DNA from: Franconibacter pulveris DSM 19144
GTDB lineage: Bacteria > Pseudomonadota > Gammaproteobacteria > Enterobacterales > Enterobacteriaceae
Assembly (NCBI GenBank): GCA_000621185.1
Contig: JHYZ01000012.1
Location: forward strand, 203,085-267,084
Direction: 5' to 3'
Length of the DNA: 64,000 nt
A program made the translations under genes and the position numbers. This document shows, piece after piece, positions 39,139-48,160 of the stretch. Positions within the stretch are counted from its first letter, which is position 1. Every line of letters starts with the position of its first letter. Below the pieces are notes generated by a model. That model searched no databases. It was not told where the DNA came from and was given only the letters and a program-made list of their open reading frames with translations.

Positions 39139-40407
39139 CTAATTAGCCCGGGCTACCGGCACATCAGCAAGGTGCGTCGTGTAGCACGGCGACAACATTT
39201 CCCTCCGCATCTGCCAGGACTGCGTTATCCCCTGACCGGCAAAATACAGCGTGCCCTTTCCGTCTTTCATGTTCAGCGTGTCCATTACTGACATCAGCGC
39301 GGCGCTGTTTGGCTTCGGTGCGTTATCGTCGAAAAGGTTAAGCTGCGCCACACCCTGGCTGAAGAAGTCGCCAAGCATCACGCCTGCTTTCTGGTACCGA
39401 AAACCGTCGCGCCAGATATGGTCGAGGCAGCGAACGGCGGCATTGATAATATCGCGGGTGTCCTGGGTGGGTGTAAGCAGCCGCTGGCCGACGCTATTCC
39501 CGTAAAAGGGATCGGCGGCATACGGTGAGGTTTTAATGAAGGTGGAAATGTAGCGGCAATACTGATGCTCACTGCGCAGTTTCTCCGCCGCGCGCGCCGC
39601 ATACGAACAGACTGCCTCGCGCATACGCTGATAGTCGCTGACGCGCTCTCCGAACGAGCGGGAACAGATAATCTCTTGTTTTGCTGGCGCGAACTCTTCC
39701 AGCCCGAGGCAGCTTTCGCCGCGAAGCTCCCGCACCGTTCTTTCCAGCACCACGCTGAAGTGTTTGCGGATAAAACGAATATCGGTATCGCACAGATCAA
39801 GAGCAGTTTTAATGCCCATCGCTTCAAGTTTTTTGCTGATGCGCCGGCCAATGCCCCATACATCCTCGACAGGAACCAGCGCCATCAGCTTTCGCTGTCG
39901 TGTCTGGTTCGACAGGTCAACCACTCCACCGGTTTTGGTCCACTTCTTCGCCGCATGGTTCGCAAGTTTCGCCAGTGTCTTTGTCTGGGCAATTCCTACG
40001 CCGACAGTCAGCAGCGTATGCTGACGAATAGTGGCACGTATCTCCCGCCCGAACTCGTCCAGGTCTCGACAGTTTCTTACCCCGATCAGATCGCAGAAGG
40101 CCTCGTCGATGCTGTAAATTTCAACCCGGGGGCACATCGCCTCAAGCGTCGTCATCACCCGTTGCGACATATCGCCATAAAGAGCGTAGTTACTGCTGAA
40201 CACCACAACGCCGTGCCGGCGAAACAGCTCACGCTGTTCGAAATACGGTGCGCCCCGCTTAATCCCTATAGCTTTCGCTTCGGCAGAAAGCGCGATAACA
40301 CAGCCGTCGTTATTGCTCAGAACCACTACCGGCTTATGTCTCAGATCCGGGCGCCACGCTGTCTCACAGCTTGCATAGAAGCTGTTCACGTCCACCAGCG
40401 CAAACAT
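39139..40407 (-). CDS. umuC: UmuC-like Y-family DNA polymerase subunit
   Basis: A 422-aa protein, the exact length of E. coli UmuC. It is the catalytic subunit of an error-prone translesion polymerase. Palm-domain metal ligands are present: Asp6 (FALVDVNSFY) and Asp101-Glu102 (YSIDEAFCDL). The SNNDGCVIALS and SSNYALYGDMS fingers motifs and the helix-hairpin-helix VEDVWGIGRRISKKLEAMGI are intact. The ATG shares a base with the stop of the umuD-like gene (TGATG), so the two are coupled and both lie under the LexA box. Confidence 0.93.
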   Translation of the reverse strand: MFALVDVNSFYASCETAWRPDLRHKPVVVLSNNDGCVIALSAEAKAIGIKRGAPYFEQRELFRRHGVVVFSSNYALYGDMSQRVMTTLEAMCPRVEIYSIDEAFCDLIGVRNCRDLDEFGREIRATIRQHTLLTVGVGIAQTKTLAKLANHAAKKWTKTGGVVDLSNQTRQRKLMALVPVEDVWGIGRRISKKLEAMGIKTALDLCDTDIRFIRKHFSVVLERTVRELRGESCLGLEEFAPAKQEIICSRSFGERVSDYQRMREAVCSYAARAAEKLRSEHQYCRYISTFIKTSPYAADPFYGNSVGQRLLTPTQDTRDIINAAVRCLDHIWRDGFRYQKAGVMLGDFFSQGVAQLNLFDDNAPKPNSAALMSVMDTLNMKDGKGTLYFAGQGITQSWQMRREMLSPCYTTHLADVPVARAN

Positions 40408-40712
40408 CACAGCACCGGATTTTCATCAGTAAACGCGATGGCGCCGTTCACGAAAAACGTCACCACTCCCACAACATTCACATCTTTTAGCGCGTCGCCT
40501 TCAATGCTCTCGCCATCTTCAGTTATCAGCACACCGCCCATTATCACAGCGAACTGCAACTGACCGAGCGCGGCCACCAGCACGCGCGCGCCTTCCTTCG
40601 GCATCATATCGGGCTGAATGATTGCGTAGCCGGATGGCGTTTCTACAAGACATGAGCTGCGGTTAACGCCGCAAATTTCTTCTAATTTGAGTTTTGGTAC
40701 TGCTGCGTGCAT
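40407..40712 (-). CDS. Short UmuD-like protein lacking the catalytic dyad
   Basis: A 101-aa protein in the umuD position. The segment SGYAIIQPDMMPKEGARVLVAALGQLQFAVI and the ending VNVVGVVTFFV resemble the beta-rich C-terminal core of UmuD/LexA, but the S24 serine (SGDSM) and lysine are not visible, and the N-terminal arm with the cleavage site is absent. It may be a structural partner of UmuC that needs no RecA-stimulated cleavage. A GGGGAGG ribosome site and a LexA box lie upstream. Confidence 0.7.
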   Translation of the reverse strand: MHAAVPKLKLEEICGVNRSSCLVETPSGYAIIQPDMMPKEGARVLVAALGQLQFAVIMGGVLITEDGESIEGDALKDVNVVGVVTFFVNGAIAFTDENPVL

Positions 40713-40733
40713 TGTTATCCTCCCCTGATAAAA

Positions 40734-40753
40734 TACTGTTTATATTTACAGTA
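40734..40753 (-). promoter_or_regulatory. LexA (SOS) box of the umuD-like/umuC operon
   Basis: TACTGTTTATATTTACAGTA is nearly the ideal SOS operator TACTG(TA)5CAGTA and contains a perfect CTGT-N8-ACAG. It lies 22-41 bases before the first gene, so tight LexA repression is expected. Confidence 0.9.
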
Positions 40754-40787
40754 GTTTTAAAAGAGAGGAGGATCAAGCTATAGCAGC

Positions 40788-41960
40788 CTATTGATCCGCG
40801 CTCAAAGCCCCCTCAAGCTTTGTCTTTTTATGGGTATGATTACGTTTTGTTCCAATCTTTGATATGAGCATCTTCCCTACAGAAATGAAGGTTTTTTCTA
40901 TAAGATGATGCACAAAGTAAGCGAGAAATAGCGACAGGATGACCAAATATATAACCTGAGAAAACCCTTTCTGATTATTGAATAGAGTAAAGACTTCAGG
41001 GTTTTTACGAAATATTTCAATCAAAATCGCATGTGTTAAATACAATGAATAAGACACGTCGCCTAAAAAGCTCAAAGGTTTAATGTCTCTTAAGTTGTTA
41101 TTCATTTCAAATATTAGCGCCGACACAACCAAAGCAAAACACCACGCGCCCCAAAGAAGCGGGCCATGTCCGTACACCTGAACAGAGAGAATTACCAAGG
41201 ACGAAATCAAGAAAAGAAATAATGAAAACAGGGTTAAAGTACGTTTAATTCTATCAGATAAGGTAATTGACTGAATAAACAAAATTAACTTATACGCAAC
41301 AAGCCCGTAAATGAAATTGATAAATAGAGGTGAAGATAAGAAAGTTAATGGAGCGTGCCAAATAGTCCCGGTCGCAAAATTATTACTGTTGTATGCGAGA
41401 AGAGTTACCCCTCCTGTGTAGTAGTACTGAACGCCCAAGACAAAAAGCAGTATCAATCCGGAGCAGATAAGCCATCTGAATCTGTGAGACAGGACAAAAG
41501 AAAGCAGGAATAAAGCATAGAATGCTATTTCGTAGCTGAGTGTCCAGGCGGGTCCTAAGAGATTATATCCGAAAAAAGGTGATCCAGCATCATAGTTAGT
41601 GTTTAAAGGTATTGCAGATCGCAGCAGAAATGAAAACCCACCTTGATTGCTTATAAATAGATATGTCACAATCAAAGATACAAATAAAAGCGGATATATC
41701 CTGAAAAATCTTCTTAAGAGATATTTTAAGGGCATAAAGGATTCTTTTCTCTCAGTTGAATAACAGATGATAAAGCCACTAATGATAAAGAATAAATCTA
41801 CTCCAAAAGCCCCGCTATTAAATAGCATATCCCCTAAATCTTTTTGCGCGTATACATCATTAAGCGTGGCCTTAAGATGATAAAAAACAACCATCAAAGC
41901 CGCTATGCCACGAAGATAATGTATACTTTTTACTTTCCCCAGAACCACAGTAAACACCAT
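40788..41960 (-). CDS. Acyltransferase family 3 membrane protein (OafA-like)
   Basis: A 390-aa inner-membrane acyltransferase with about ten helices. The family hallmarks are IHYLRGIAALMVVFYHL near the N-terminus (the H of FYH is in the conserved motif), then DLFFIISGFIICYS. Phage members O-acetylate LPS O-antigen and alter phage receptors or serotype (for example Oac of Sf6). The gene is much more AT-rich than the phage structural genes, a sign of recent acquisition. It lies at the prophage end with umuDC, the usual place for lysogenic conversion genes. Confidence 0.88.
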   Translation of the reverse strand: MVFTVVLGKVKSIHYLRGIAALMVVFYHLKATLNDVYAQKDLGDMLFNSGAFGVDLFFIISGFIICYSTERKESFMPLKYLLRRFFRIYPLLFVSLIVTYLFISNQGGFSFLLRSAIPLNTNYDAGSPFFGYNLLGPAWTLSYEIAFYALFLLSFVLSHRFRWLICSGLILLFVLGVQYYYTGGVTLLAYNSNNFATGTIWHAPLTFLSSPLFINFIYGLVAYKLILFIQSITLSDRIKRTLTLFSLFLFLISSLVILSVQVYGHGPLLWGAWCFALVVSALIFEMNNNLRDIKPLSFLGDVSYSLYLTHAILIEIFRKNPEVFTLFNNQKGFSQVIYLVILSLFLAYFVHHLIEKTFISVGKMLISKIGTKRNHTHKKTKLEGALSADQ

Positions 41961-41991
41961 ATGATAGTAAAAATCCCATACTATTACTTAT

Positions 41992-42144
41992 ATGGCTAAC
42001 TTACAATTCTCAAAAGCTTCTTATTCATGGTGTTATAATAAAAATGAAACACTGTATATATTAACAGGTATATCAAGCATATCAGGGTTAAACTCGGCCT
42101 ATGCTCTGGCTTTTGCTGTTGATTCAGCCTTAACTTGGCTGTAA
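41992..42144 (+). CDS. Possible 50-aa ORF, opposite strand
   Basis: A 50-codon frame (MANLQFSKASYSWCYNKNET...) with a hydrophobic middle (LYILTGISSISGL). There is no clear ribosome site. It precedes the better-supported 56-codon gene by 28 bases on the same strand. Confidence 0.25.
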   Translation: MANLQFSKASYSWCYNKNETLYILTGISSISGLNSAYALAFAVDSALTWL

Positions 42145-42172
42145 CATTCTAGCTTTATAAGAGGTAAGTTTT

Positions 42173-42343
42173 ATGAGTACATTTGCAAAAGTAAGCCATT
42201 GGTTTATCAGGGCAATGGGTGTGACATGCCTGCTAATGCTAATAACAGGCATGTCTTCTGCGAAGGGCTTCGTTGGTATTGATGTTGCAATGATAGCTAT
42301 CTGGTTGTGGGATGAGTATTCGCTATGGAAGCACAAGCAATAG
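42173..42343 (+). CDS. 56-aa membrane peptide, opposite strand (candidate moron)
   Basis: The peptide is MSTFAKVSHWFIRAMGVTCL..., with one strong hydrophobic helix at residues 13-27, a second weaker one (FVGIDVAMIAIWLW), and a basic C-terminus (KHKQ). AGAGGTAAG is placed seven bases before the ATG. It is transcribed against the phage late operon, and its stop codon abuts the tail-fibre stop codon. The AT-rich composition and isolated orientation fit a lysogen-expressed accessory gene. Confidence 0.5.
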   Translation: MSTFAKVSHWFIRAMGVTCLLMLITGMSSAKGFVGIDVAMIAIWLWDEYSLWKHKQ

Positions 42344-44158
42344 CTATTTACTGGGGAATAAATCCTCAAGCTTGCTAATTCTGGCCTCCAGTTTCTGCCG
42401 TTCTCTTCGCTGATATGCAGCTTCTAACCACAGACACTGGTCTGAACGAATGCCCCAGCGGTTTCCCGCCGGTGTAACCAGCACTCTACCCTCAGGCTTT
42501 ACAACCTCTGTCCAGGCTTCTTTCTTGACGATTAACTGCATTGATACATCCAAAATAGAAGAATACTCGGCAGGATGCTCAACCACCTCCTCAGGGATAA
42601 TATCGTACTGGTCTTGCCATTCATCGTAACAGAGCAGGCCAAGGCGAGTCCCGTCGATTCCTTTGGAATCAAACGCATCTTTAATTTGTTGTGCAATAAC
42701 GCCAAAATGCCAGCGCGCGTCAGCCTGCCCCTTTTCTTTAATAGAATTCAGCCACTGAAAAGCGATTATTGATACATCGCCCCACGCATCAAGTATTGCA
42801 TCTTCGTCATTAGCCATGGTTTTCGATAGCTCTGACGCAGTGACTGGCTGTGATTTTTCGCGGCCGTCTGAAGTATTAATTGAGCCGGTGCCAGCAAAAA
42901 CAGTGCTCCAGCGGTTTACGATATCACCTAACGGAGTAGAATTATCATTGCCAGGGGTTAGCGCTCGCTGGGATACTGCGGCAGGCTTAATCTGGAGACG
43001 CACCTCATTTCCGGATACAAATTTTAAGCCAGTGTCGCCTGTTGTACCTAAATAAGTCCCGTTTGCGTCAGTTGTCACGAAACCGTAAAAGTTACCAGTC
43101 GCTCCGCCGCGCCAGTTTATAGCATTCGTTAGTTGTGATGGATCTACGCCAAATCCTGCGGCACCATTCTGGAACATCTTGCCAAGATTGGGCGCATAAT
43201 AGCCATAGCCATCCATCTGTCTGACATTTATAGCTACGTTCGCTCCCTGAGCCGCCTTTAAATGCTCAATATAAACTCCACTCTGTTCACCTATTACGCC
43301 AGTGCTTCCAAGCAGTACATCATTAATATACACACCTTTACGATTAAGTATCGTCCCGGTTCCATTATGTGAAGGGGATGAATAAAATCCCTGCATATTT
43401 TCCAGAGAGCCGCTCCCGGCGTAATTAATACGATCCTGAAAGCTGTAAGCGTGATTTTGAGCGTGGCCGCCAGTTATGATTAGCGTTGAATCAAAAGCTC
43501 CATACCCGCCATAATCAGAAGCCTGATTAATAACTGTCTTATCTGCGAAGGCGTGGCAGTTTGTAGGAGCGTTATCAATACGACGCGCAATGTTTATGGC
43601 ATCTCTTAGCGAATCAGGTGACGGCCATGTAGCACCTGTTACGCCGACTGGCTGGTCGCCAACTATAAGATTTCCGTACGTGGTTGAGATGCGTAAACCG
43701 CCGGACATTATGTCGCCCCGCTTGTCTACTGCATCCGCAACTAAATCCACGCCACCAGGCGCAGCAAGATTTGCTCTTAAAGATGCATCTCCGACTGATA
43801 CCCAGGACCCCTTTCCTACACCACCGGTATTTTGTGGCGTTGAACCATCTGGCACTTTTTTTGGAAACGCACCATCCCATCGATAATACTCACCATTGTT
43901 CGTGTCGCGCAAAACCTGATTCGGAAGCGTGATATTTGCGCCCGCCTGAAATGAATCCAGAGTGATATATCCGTATTGAGAGATAGCTTGCTTACTTATT
44001 TTTTCCTGTCCATATCGAGTGATACGCTGCCTGCCAAACCTGTCAGGCCAATATTCTTTTTGCATATCATTTTCGAAGTGATCCATGTTTTCGGCATTAT
44101 CGAATAAATCGCGCGGATCAGAAGAACCAAGCGGATTACGTGTATTATAAGTGGTCAT
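42344..44158 (-). CDS. Tail fibre/spike with S74 intramolecular chaperone
   Basis: A 604-aa receptor-binding protein. The N-terminal part (about residues 1-150) is a virion-attachment region followed by a repetitive beta-rich shaft. The C-terminal about 150 residues form the endosialidase-type chaperone domain (peptidase S74). The cleavage motif is INTSDGREK, where the serine makes the self-cut. The tail ends in a coiled coil (AAYQRRERQKLEARISKLEDLF). The start at 44158 has GGAG five bases upstream; the ATG at 44173 is less likely. Confidence 0.88.
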   Translation of the reverse strand: MTTYNTRNPLGSSDPRDLFDNAENMDHFENDMQKEYWPDRFGRQRITRYGQEKISKQAISQYGYITLDSFQAGANITLPNQVLRDTNNGEYYRWDGAFPKKVPDGSTPQNTGGVGKGSWVSVGDASLRANLAAPGGVDLVADAVDKRGDIMSGGLRISTTYGNLIVGDQPVGVTGATWPSPDSLRDAINIARRIDNAPTNCHAFADKTVINQASDYGGYGAFDSTLIITGGHAQNHAYSFQDRINYAGSGSLENMQGFYSSPSHNGTGTILNRKGVYINDVLLGSTGVIGEQSGVYIEHLKAAQGANVAINVRQMDGYGYYAPNLGKMFQNGAAGFGVDPSQLTNAINWRGGATGNFYGFVTTDANGTYLGTTGDTGLKFVSGNEVRLQIKPAAVSQRALTPGNDNSTPLGDIVNRWSTVFAGTGSINTSDGREKSQPVTASELSKTMANDEDAILDAWGDVSIIAFQWLNSIKEKGQADARWHFGVIAQQIKDAFDSKGIDGTRLGLLCYDEWQDQYDIIPEEVVEHPAEYSSILDVSMQLIVKKEAWTEVVKPEGRVLVTPAGNRWGIRSDQCLWLEAAYQRRERQKLEARISKLEDLFPSK

Positions 44159-44173
44159 GCTTGCTCCGGACAT

Positions 44174-44194
44174 AAAAAACCCGCCTTAGGCGGG
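44174..44194 (-). terminator. Terminator between tail-tip and tail-fibre genes
   Basis: On the minus strand a CCCGCC/GGCGGG stem is followed by six T, ending just before the tail-fibre ribosome site. Full fibre expression would need antitermination. Confidence 0.8.
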
Positions 44195-44212
44195 TCGTGT
44201 TTTCCGTTAGTG

Positions 44213-47200
44213 TTAGACGGCGGCGCCAGGGTAGTTCGCGTCGTCAAACTGGTAAAAAAGCGGTGAATACTGAGCAGCTGTAAGCTGGCAGGTACCATCT
44301 GAAGAAGGATCAATGCTGCTGATAATTGCGTCATAACCAACACGCTTTGACGAGCAGAACACCAGCCGCAGCGGCTCAATGTAAGGACTATCCATGTCCC
44401 ACTCATCCAAGCGAAGCGCGCTGCTCTCCGGTATCGTCAGGGTGAATTCATCCACCCGCTGAGGTATTAGCAGCACAGACGCGCTACCGTCCTGAAAGCG
44501 TAACACGCAACGCGGGTTTTCAAACGTCCAGTCAAGTGGCTCGCTGACTTTCAGTGTCACGGTTTCGCCGTCACGGCTCATATCCGTAATAAGACAGCTG
44601 ATGGTCTCGCTGCCGGGAATGTCATCGGTCAGTACCAGACGGTCACCGAACTGATAACACAGCGCATCCAGTTCCGTGGCGGCGGAATGCGACAGGTGCT
44701 GATAGATGTATTTCATCAAACGACGCATGCCGATGCGCCACGCGCGGTCTGCGTCAATAACGCCGTCGAGTTTGTAATCCTCAATTTTACGTGGCGTGTC
44801 ACTACCAAAGCGACACTGAACAGTTTCTTCCGCCCACGTCACCGAGCTGATAAAAGTCACATCGACTGCATCAAAATCATCTTCCGTGGGCGCCGTAAAA
44901 GCGGTCTGCATCGTATCTGTCGTTTCCTGCGGGCTTACCACCCCAGACCATGCTTTTATCCCTTCCCTTCCAACCGAAGCCAAGCCATCTGACAGTAGGA
45001 AATAGCCCATCCCCGCATTACAGATTTTTTTCAGAATATCGAGCGCGGAGGATCCAGACTCGCTGGCTGAGTAATCGAAAGTTTCACCGCGTGGCGTCCA
45101 CCAGGCAGATTCGATCGCTGCGATACCATCACCATCAATCTGGTCCTCCCGCATGCCGATGCTTGTCAGCACATGCCAGATAGCGCCGCTGATGCTGCGC
45201 GACGGGAAATGCTCATAACGGCGCTTAGCCGTTATGCTTATCCGCCGATCAGATTGAGCAGCCAGACGTGAGCCGGTACGGATTGTCAGCGCAATGGTCG
45301 TAACGTCATCATAGCGGATTGGCCTGCTGGAAAGCCTTGCACGCAGCGCCTGCCAATAAACCTGATCGCGGGTGCTGCTGCCAGCAGGCGGTTCTGTGCG
45401 GCGCATGCGTACCTCATATTGTCCGCGTGCCACGTCAAGAACCTCCGTAAAGCCTATCTGATCCTCCGTTTTCCGGGTGTAGCTGAACGCCTTTTCCTGC
45501 CAGTCCTCTTGGCTGCCCGCGGGACGGTATTGAACGACCACAACCACGGTCTTGTTTCTCTTTTTTCCTTTGTCGTTGTACTTCACCAGACCATTCTGGA
45601 AGTTAAGATTAATTTCCAGCCGATCGGTGGTTTCCCCGTCCGGGCAGGAGAGAAACGGGCCTATCCAGTCGTATTTATCGTTTACGCCAGTGACTGACGC
45701 ATCCAGCAAGGTGCGGCTGACAAATCCAGGCCAGGTAGCATCTACACTGGTTATGTTATTACCAGAGACTGCCACACGAGCCACTGTAATTGTCAGCCCA
45801 TCGATAGCTGTAATCTGATACTGGTAATTCGCCGGCGAGAGGCTGAACCTTTGCTGTCCGTCCGGCAAGCCAGCAAATTTCCCGCCGCCGCTGGCATAGG
45901 AAAGCCGGATATTAGCCATACGGCCAGCAGCGCCCCCGGTGGATGCCACACCTGTTACAGAAGATGGTGCACTTCCGAATACCGCCACCGGCAGCGTACT
46001 GTAAGTAATGACACCGCCTGCAAACGGGCTGGATTCTTCACTGATGATAATGCGGCCTGACCTGTCATTTGCTACAAGCCCGGAGCCGGTTAGCTGGCTG
46101 GTAATTGCCGCCACCAGCCCGCTCATGTTGACATAGTTCGCCGTCAGCGAAACGGGCCAGGTGCGCCCCTTCCACGTAAAGGAAAATGTCTGCGGTGACG
46201 TGCTGAAATTATAGGTCTGCGGCGCCGCGCTGGCGGTAACCGACGCGGTACTGCCTCCGACACCCGGAACTGGTGCTATAGCGGGCTGATAGGAATCAAC
46301 CACCAAATCGAACTGATCGTTGTTGATGCCGAGCGTTACCGGCATGCCAGCTACCGGCGCGATTTCTGATACGGAACCAGATATAACGCTGTAACCTTCG
46401 ATTGTGGTCACGGTGTAGGTATCAGGCGCCTCGATATCAATGAGCGTGCCGGTAACCCAACCAAGTGGGATTTCCGTTTCGCTGTCATCGTCATTATCAG
46501 GCGAAGAGCCAATCAGCGTCACGGTACCGCCAGATACCAGCACGGCGTCAGCTGTGATACTTGCCGTTTCAGGCCCGCTGGAGCCAAGGTCAAGTCCTGC
46601 CGTTCCGGATCCAGTATTGCCCACCTCCGTTGAGTTGTACCAGTTTTCGGAGCGCGGGTCGGCCGACACATCCGCGCCCGGTTGATAGATGGTATAGGTA
46701 ACATCTTCACCAAAGCTGAGGACGGGCGTGGCGCCGATGCGGATATCATCCATGCTGATGTCGTCAAACTCCCCAACACCAACGCAGAGAAACATGGTGG
46801 TTATCATGTCACGCTCGTTACTGAACCGGCTCACCGGCTGCACGACATAATCCGGATAAATGCGGTACAGGCCAAACACCTCGCGAATAGGGTCGCCCAG
46901 GCGCGCCGTATTGGCTTTGGCCGGATCGAGGGAAATCTGATCACCCTGCCCTGCAGCACTGAAGCCTCCTTTATCCATCGTGGACATCATGTAAATCGAA
47001 TAAGCTGCAGATGCCACCGCCACCGCCACGGCAGACCAAGCAACCCAGGCGGGAACCGCCGGCCCGTAGGGGACAGGATAAATCCGGACGTCACTGTCAG
47101 CATGTAACTGACATTGCGGCCACGACTTCGGCGGCACCGGTGTGCCATTAACCTCAACAGCTATCGGGTGCTGAGGTCTGTTTTGTGCGTAGCATGCGAC

Positions 47201-47296
47201 GTTTTCCATTAGCCACTGGTGAAGCGTAATAGCGCCGTTTTTGTGCGTTTCCAGCGGCTCACCCGGAAGTCGTGAAGGGAAAATTCGGATTGTCAC
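44213..47296 (-). CDS. Tail tip/host-specificity protein, J-like
   Basis: A 1027-aa protein. The N-terminal region begins with MTIRIFPSRLPGEPLE and has one hydrophobic segment (AWVAWSAVAVAVASAAYSIY, residues about 83-102), as in TipJ-type tail-tip proteins. The centre has fibronectin/Ig-like beta-rich inserts, and the C-terminal half resembles the baseplate-hub folds of lambda J (YFLLSDGLASVGREGIKAWSGV). It forms the distal tail hub and determines adsorption together with the fibre. It overlaps the NlpC/P60 gene by four bases. Confidence 0.85.
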   Translation of the reverse strand: MTIRIFPSRLPGEPLETHKNGAITLHQWLMENVACYAQNRPQHPIAVEVNGTPVPPKSWPQCQLHADSDVRIYPVPYGPAVPAWVAWSAVAVAVASAAYSIYMMSTMDKGGFSAAGQGDQISLDPAKANTARLGDPIREVFGLYRIYPDYVVQPVSRFSNERDMITTMFLCVGVGEFDDISMDDIRIGATPVLSFGEDVTYTIYQPGADVSADPRSENWYNSTEVGNTGSGTAGLDLGSSGPETASITADAVLVSGGTVTLIGSSPDNDDDSETEIPLGWVTGTLIDIEAPDTYTVTTIEGYSVISGSVSEIAPVAGMPVTLGINNDQFDLVVDSYQPAIAPVPGVGGSTASVTASAAPQTYNFSTSPQTFSFTWKGRTWPVSLTANYVNMSGLVAAITSQLTGSGLVANDRSGRIIISEESSPFAGGVITYSTLPVAVFGSAPSSVTGVASTGGAAGRMANIRLSYASGGGKFAGLPDGQQRFSLSPANYQYQITAIDGLTITVARVAVSGNNITSVDATWPGFVSRTLLDASVTGVNDKYDWIGPFLSCPDGETTDRLEINLNFQNGLVKYNDKGKKRNKTVVVVVQYRPAGSQEDWQEKAFSYTRKTEDQIGFTEVLDVARGQYEVRMRRTEPPAGSSTRDQVYWQALRARLSSRPIRYDDVTTIALTIRTGSRLAAQSDRRISITAKRRYEHFPSRSISGAIWHVLTSIGMREDQIDGDGIAAIESAWWTPRGETFDYSASESGSSALDILKKICNAGMGYFLLSDGLASVGREGIKAWSGVVSPQETTDTMQTAFTAPTEDDFDAVDVTFISSVTWAEETVQCRFGSDTPRKIEDYKLDGVIDADRAWRIGMRRLMKYIYQHLSHSAATELDALCYQFGDRLVLTDDIPGSETISCLITDMSRDGETVTLKVSEPLDWTFENPRCVLRFQDGSASVLLIPQRVDEFTLTIPESSALRLDEWDMDSPYIEPLRLVFCSSKRVGYDAIISSIDPSSDGTCQLTAAQYSPLFYQFDDANYPGAAV

Positions 47297-47673
47297 TCGT
47301 AATACTCCACTTTCGAGTAAAGCCGCTCAAAGCGTGCGAGCGGCAGCACAGTCACATTGCGATGGGGATTCGACTCCATTACCTGAAGCATGCTGTCAAG
47401 ACTAATCACAACACCCAAGTGATCGATAACGCCACCGGAATAACACGCGGCAACAGCCCCCTCTTTCGCCTCTGTCCGGCGAACAGTCCGGCTGAAATCA
47501 GCACAGAGACGTGCCATTGTATCCCCCTCTCGGATCACCCCCTCGAAAACGGGCCACCCTGGCAAACCAAGGTCTTTTCGTACCTCATGCACGACCCCGT
47601 AGCAGTCGAGAACGGGGTAGACGCGGCCTCCCATCTGCCAGATGACAGAACGGTATTTATCGATATCAAGCAT
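47293..47673 (-). CDS. NlpC/P60 (C40) tail peptidase
   Basis: A 126-aa cysteine peptidase, probably the cell-wall-penetrating component of the tail tip (the lambda gpK role). The catalytic Cys24 is in VLDCYGVVHEV and His85 in VIDHLGVVI. The start at 47673 is used because TGAGG and the upstream gene's stop precede it; the frame is open further upstream but overlaps the previous gene. It is followed directly by the tail-tip gene. Confidence 0.88.
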   Translation of the reverse strand: MLDIDKYRSVIWQMGGRVYPVLDCYGVVHEVRKDLGLPGWPVFEGVIREGDTMARLCADFSRTVRRTEAKEGAVAACYSGGVIDHLGVVISLDSMLQVMESNPHRNVTVLPLARFERLYSKVEYYE

Positions 47674-47680
47674 AAGAACC

Positions 47681-48160
47681 TCAGAGGTAACGCAGACCTG
47701 GATAAGCAGGGAGGGTGTAACGGTAGCGCGGCCAGGCAAGGTCCAGCACGTTCATATAACCCGCCGTAATCTGCACTTCGGTTGCTGTCCAGTATCCGGA
47801 CTTAATCGATAGTGTGTACGGGCGGCCTACCGGCGCGCTCAGGCTTGTCGAGATGTAAAGCCGGTAGGTCAGCGTGGCGCCGGAAAGATTCTGAAGCGCA
47901 TCCCGGATAGCTCCGGAAACCGTGCCGGTGACATTGCTTATAGCGAATTTAAGATCCTGCGTGCCATCGTCATTGCGTGCCGGCAGCGCGATATCTATTC
48001 CACAGGCGACGAACGTTACCAGTTCTCCACCCTCAGTAGTTGCGGTTATATCGTCCCATCCACGGGTGAGGTAATACAGCTTGTCACCGATGTTAATCTG
48101 CAGCGTCTCAATGAGCACCTCATTCCCGCCCGAGGCATAAAGCCGGTTTAGTACTGTCAT
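47681..48160 (-). CDS. DUF1833 phage tail protein
   Basis: A 159-aa minor tail protein of the DUF1833 type (pattern YYLTRGWDDITATTEGGELVTFVACGIDIALP). It lies between the tape measure and NlpC/P60 genes, where lambda has its distal tail-tip genes M and L. It overlaps the previous gene by four bases. Exact role unknown; a tail-tip complex component is likely. Confidence 0.85.
   Translation of the reverse strand: MTVLNRLYASGGNEVLIETLQINIGDKLYYLTRGWDDITATTEGGELVTFVACGIDIALPARNDDGTQDLKFAISNVTGTVSGAIRDALQNLSGATLTYRLYISTSLSAPVGRPYTLSIKSGYWTATEVQITAGYMNVLDLAWPRYRYTLPAYPGLRYL

Noticed and set aside
39565..40563. 332-codon frame antisense to umuC
   Set aside because: Shadow frame; umuC has all catalytic motifs.
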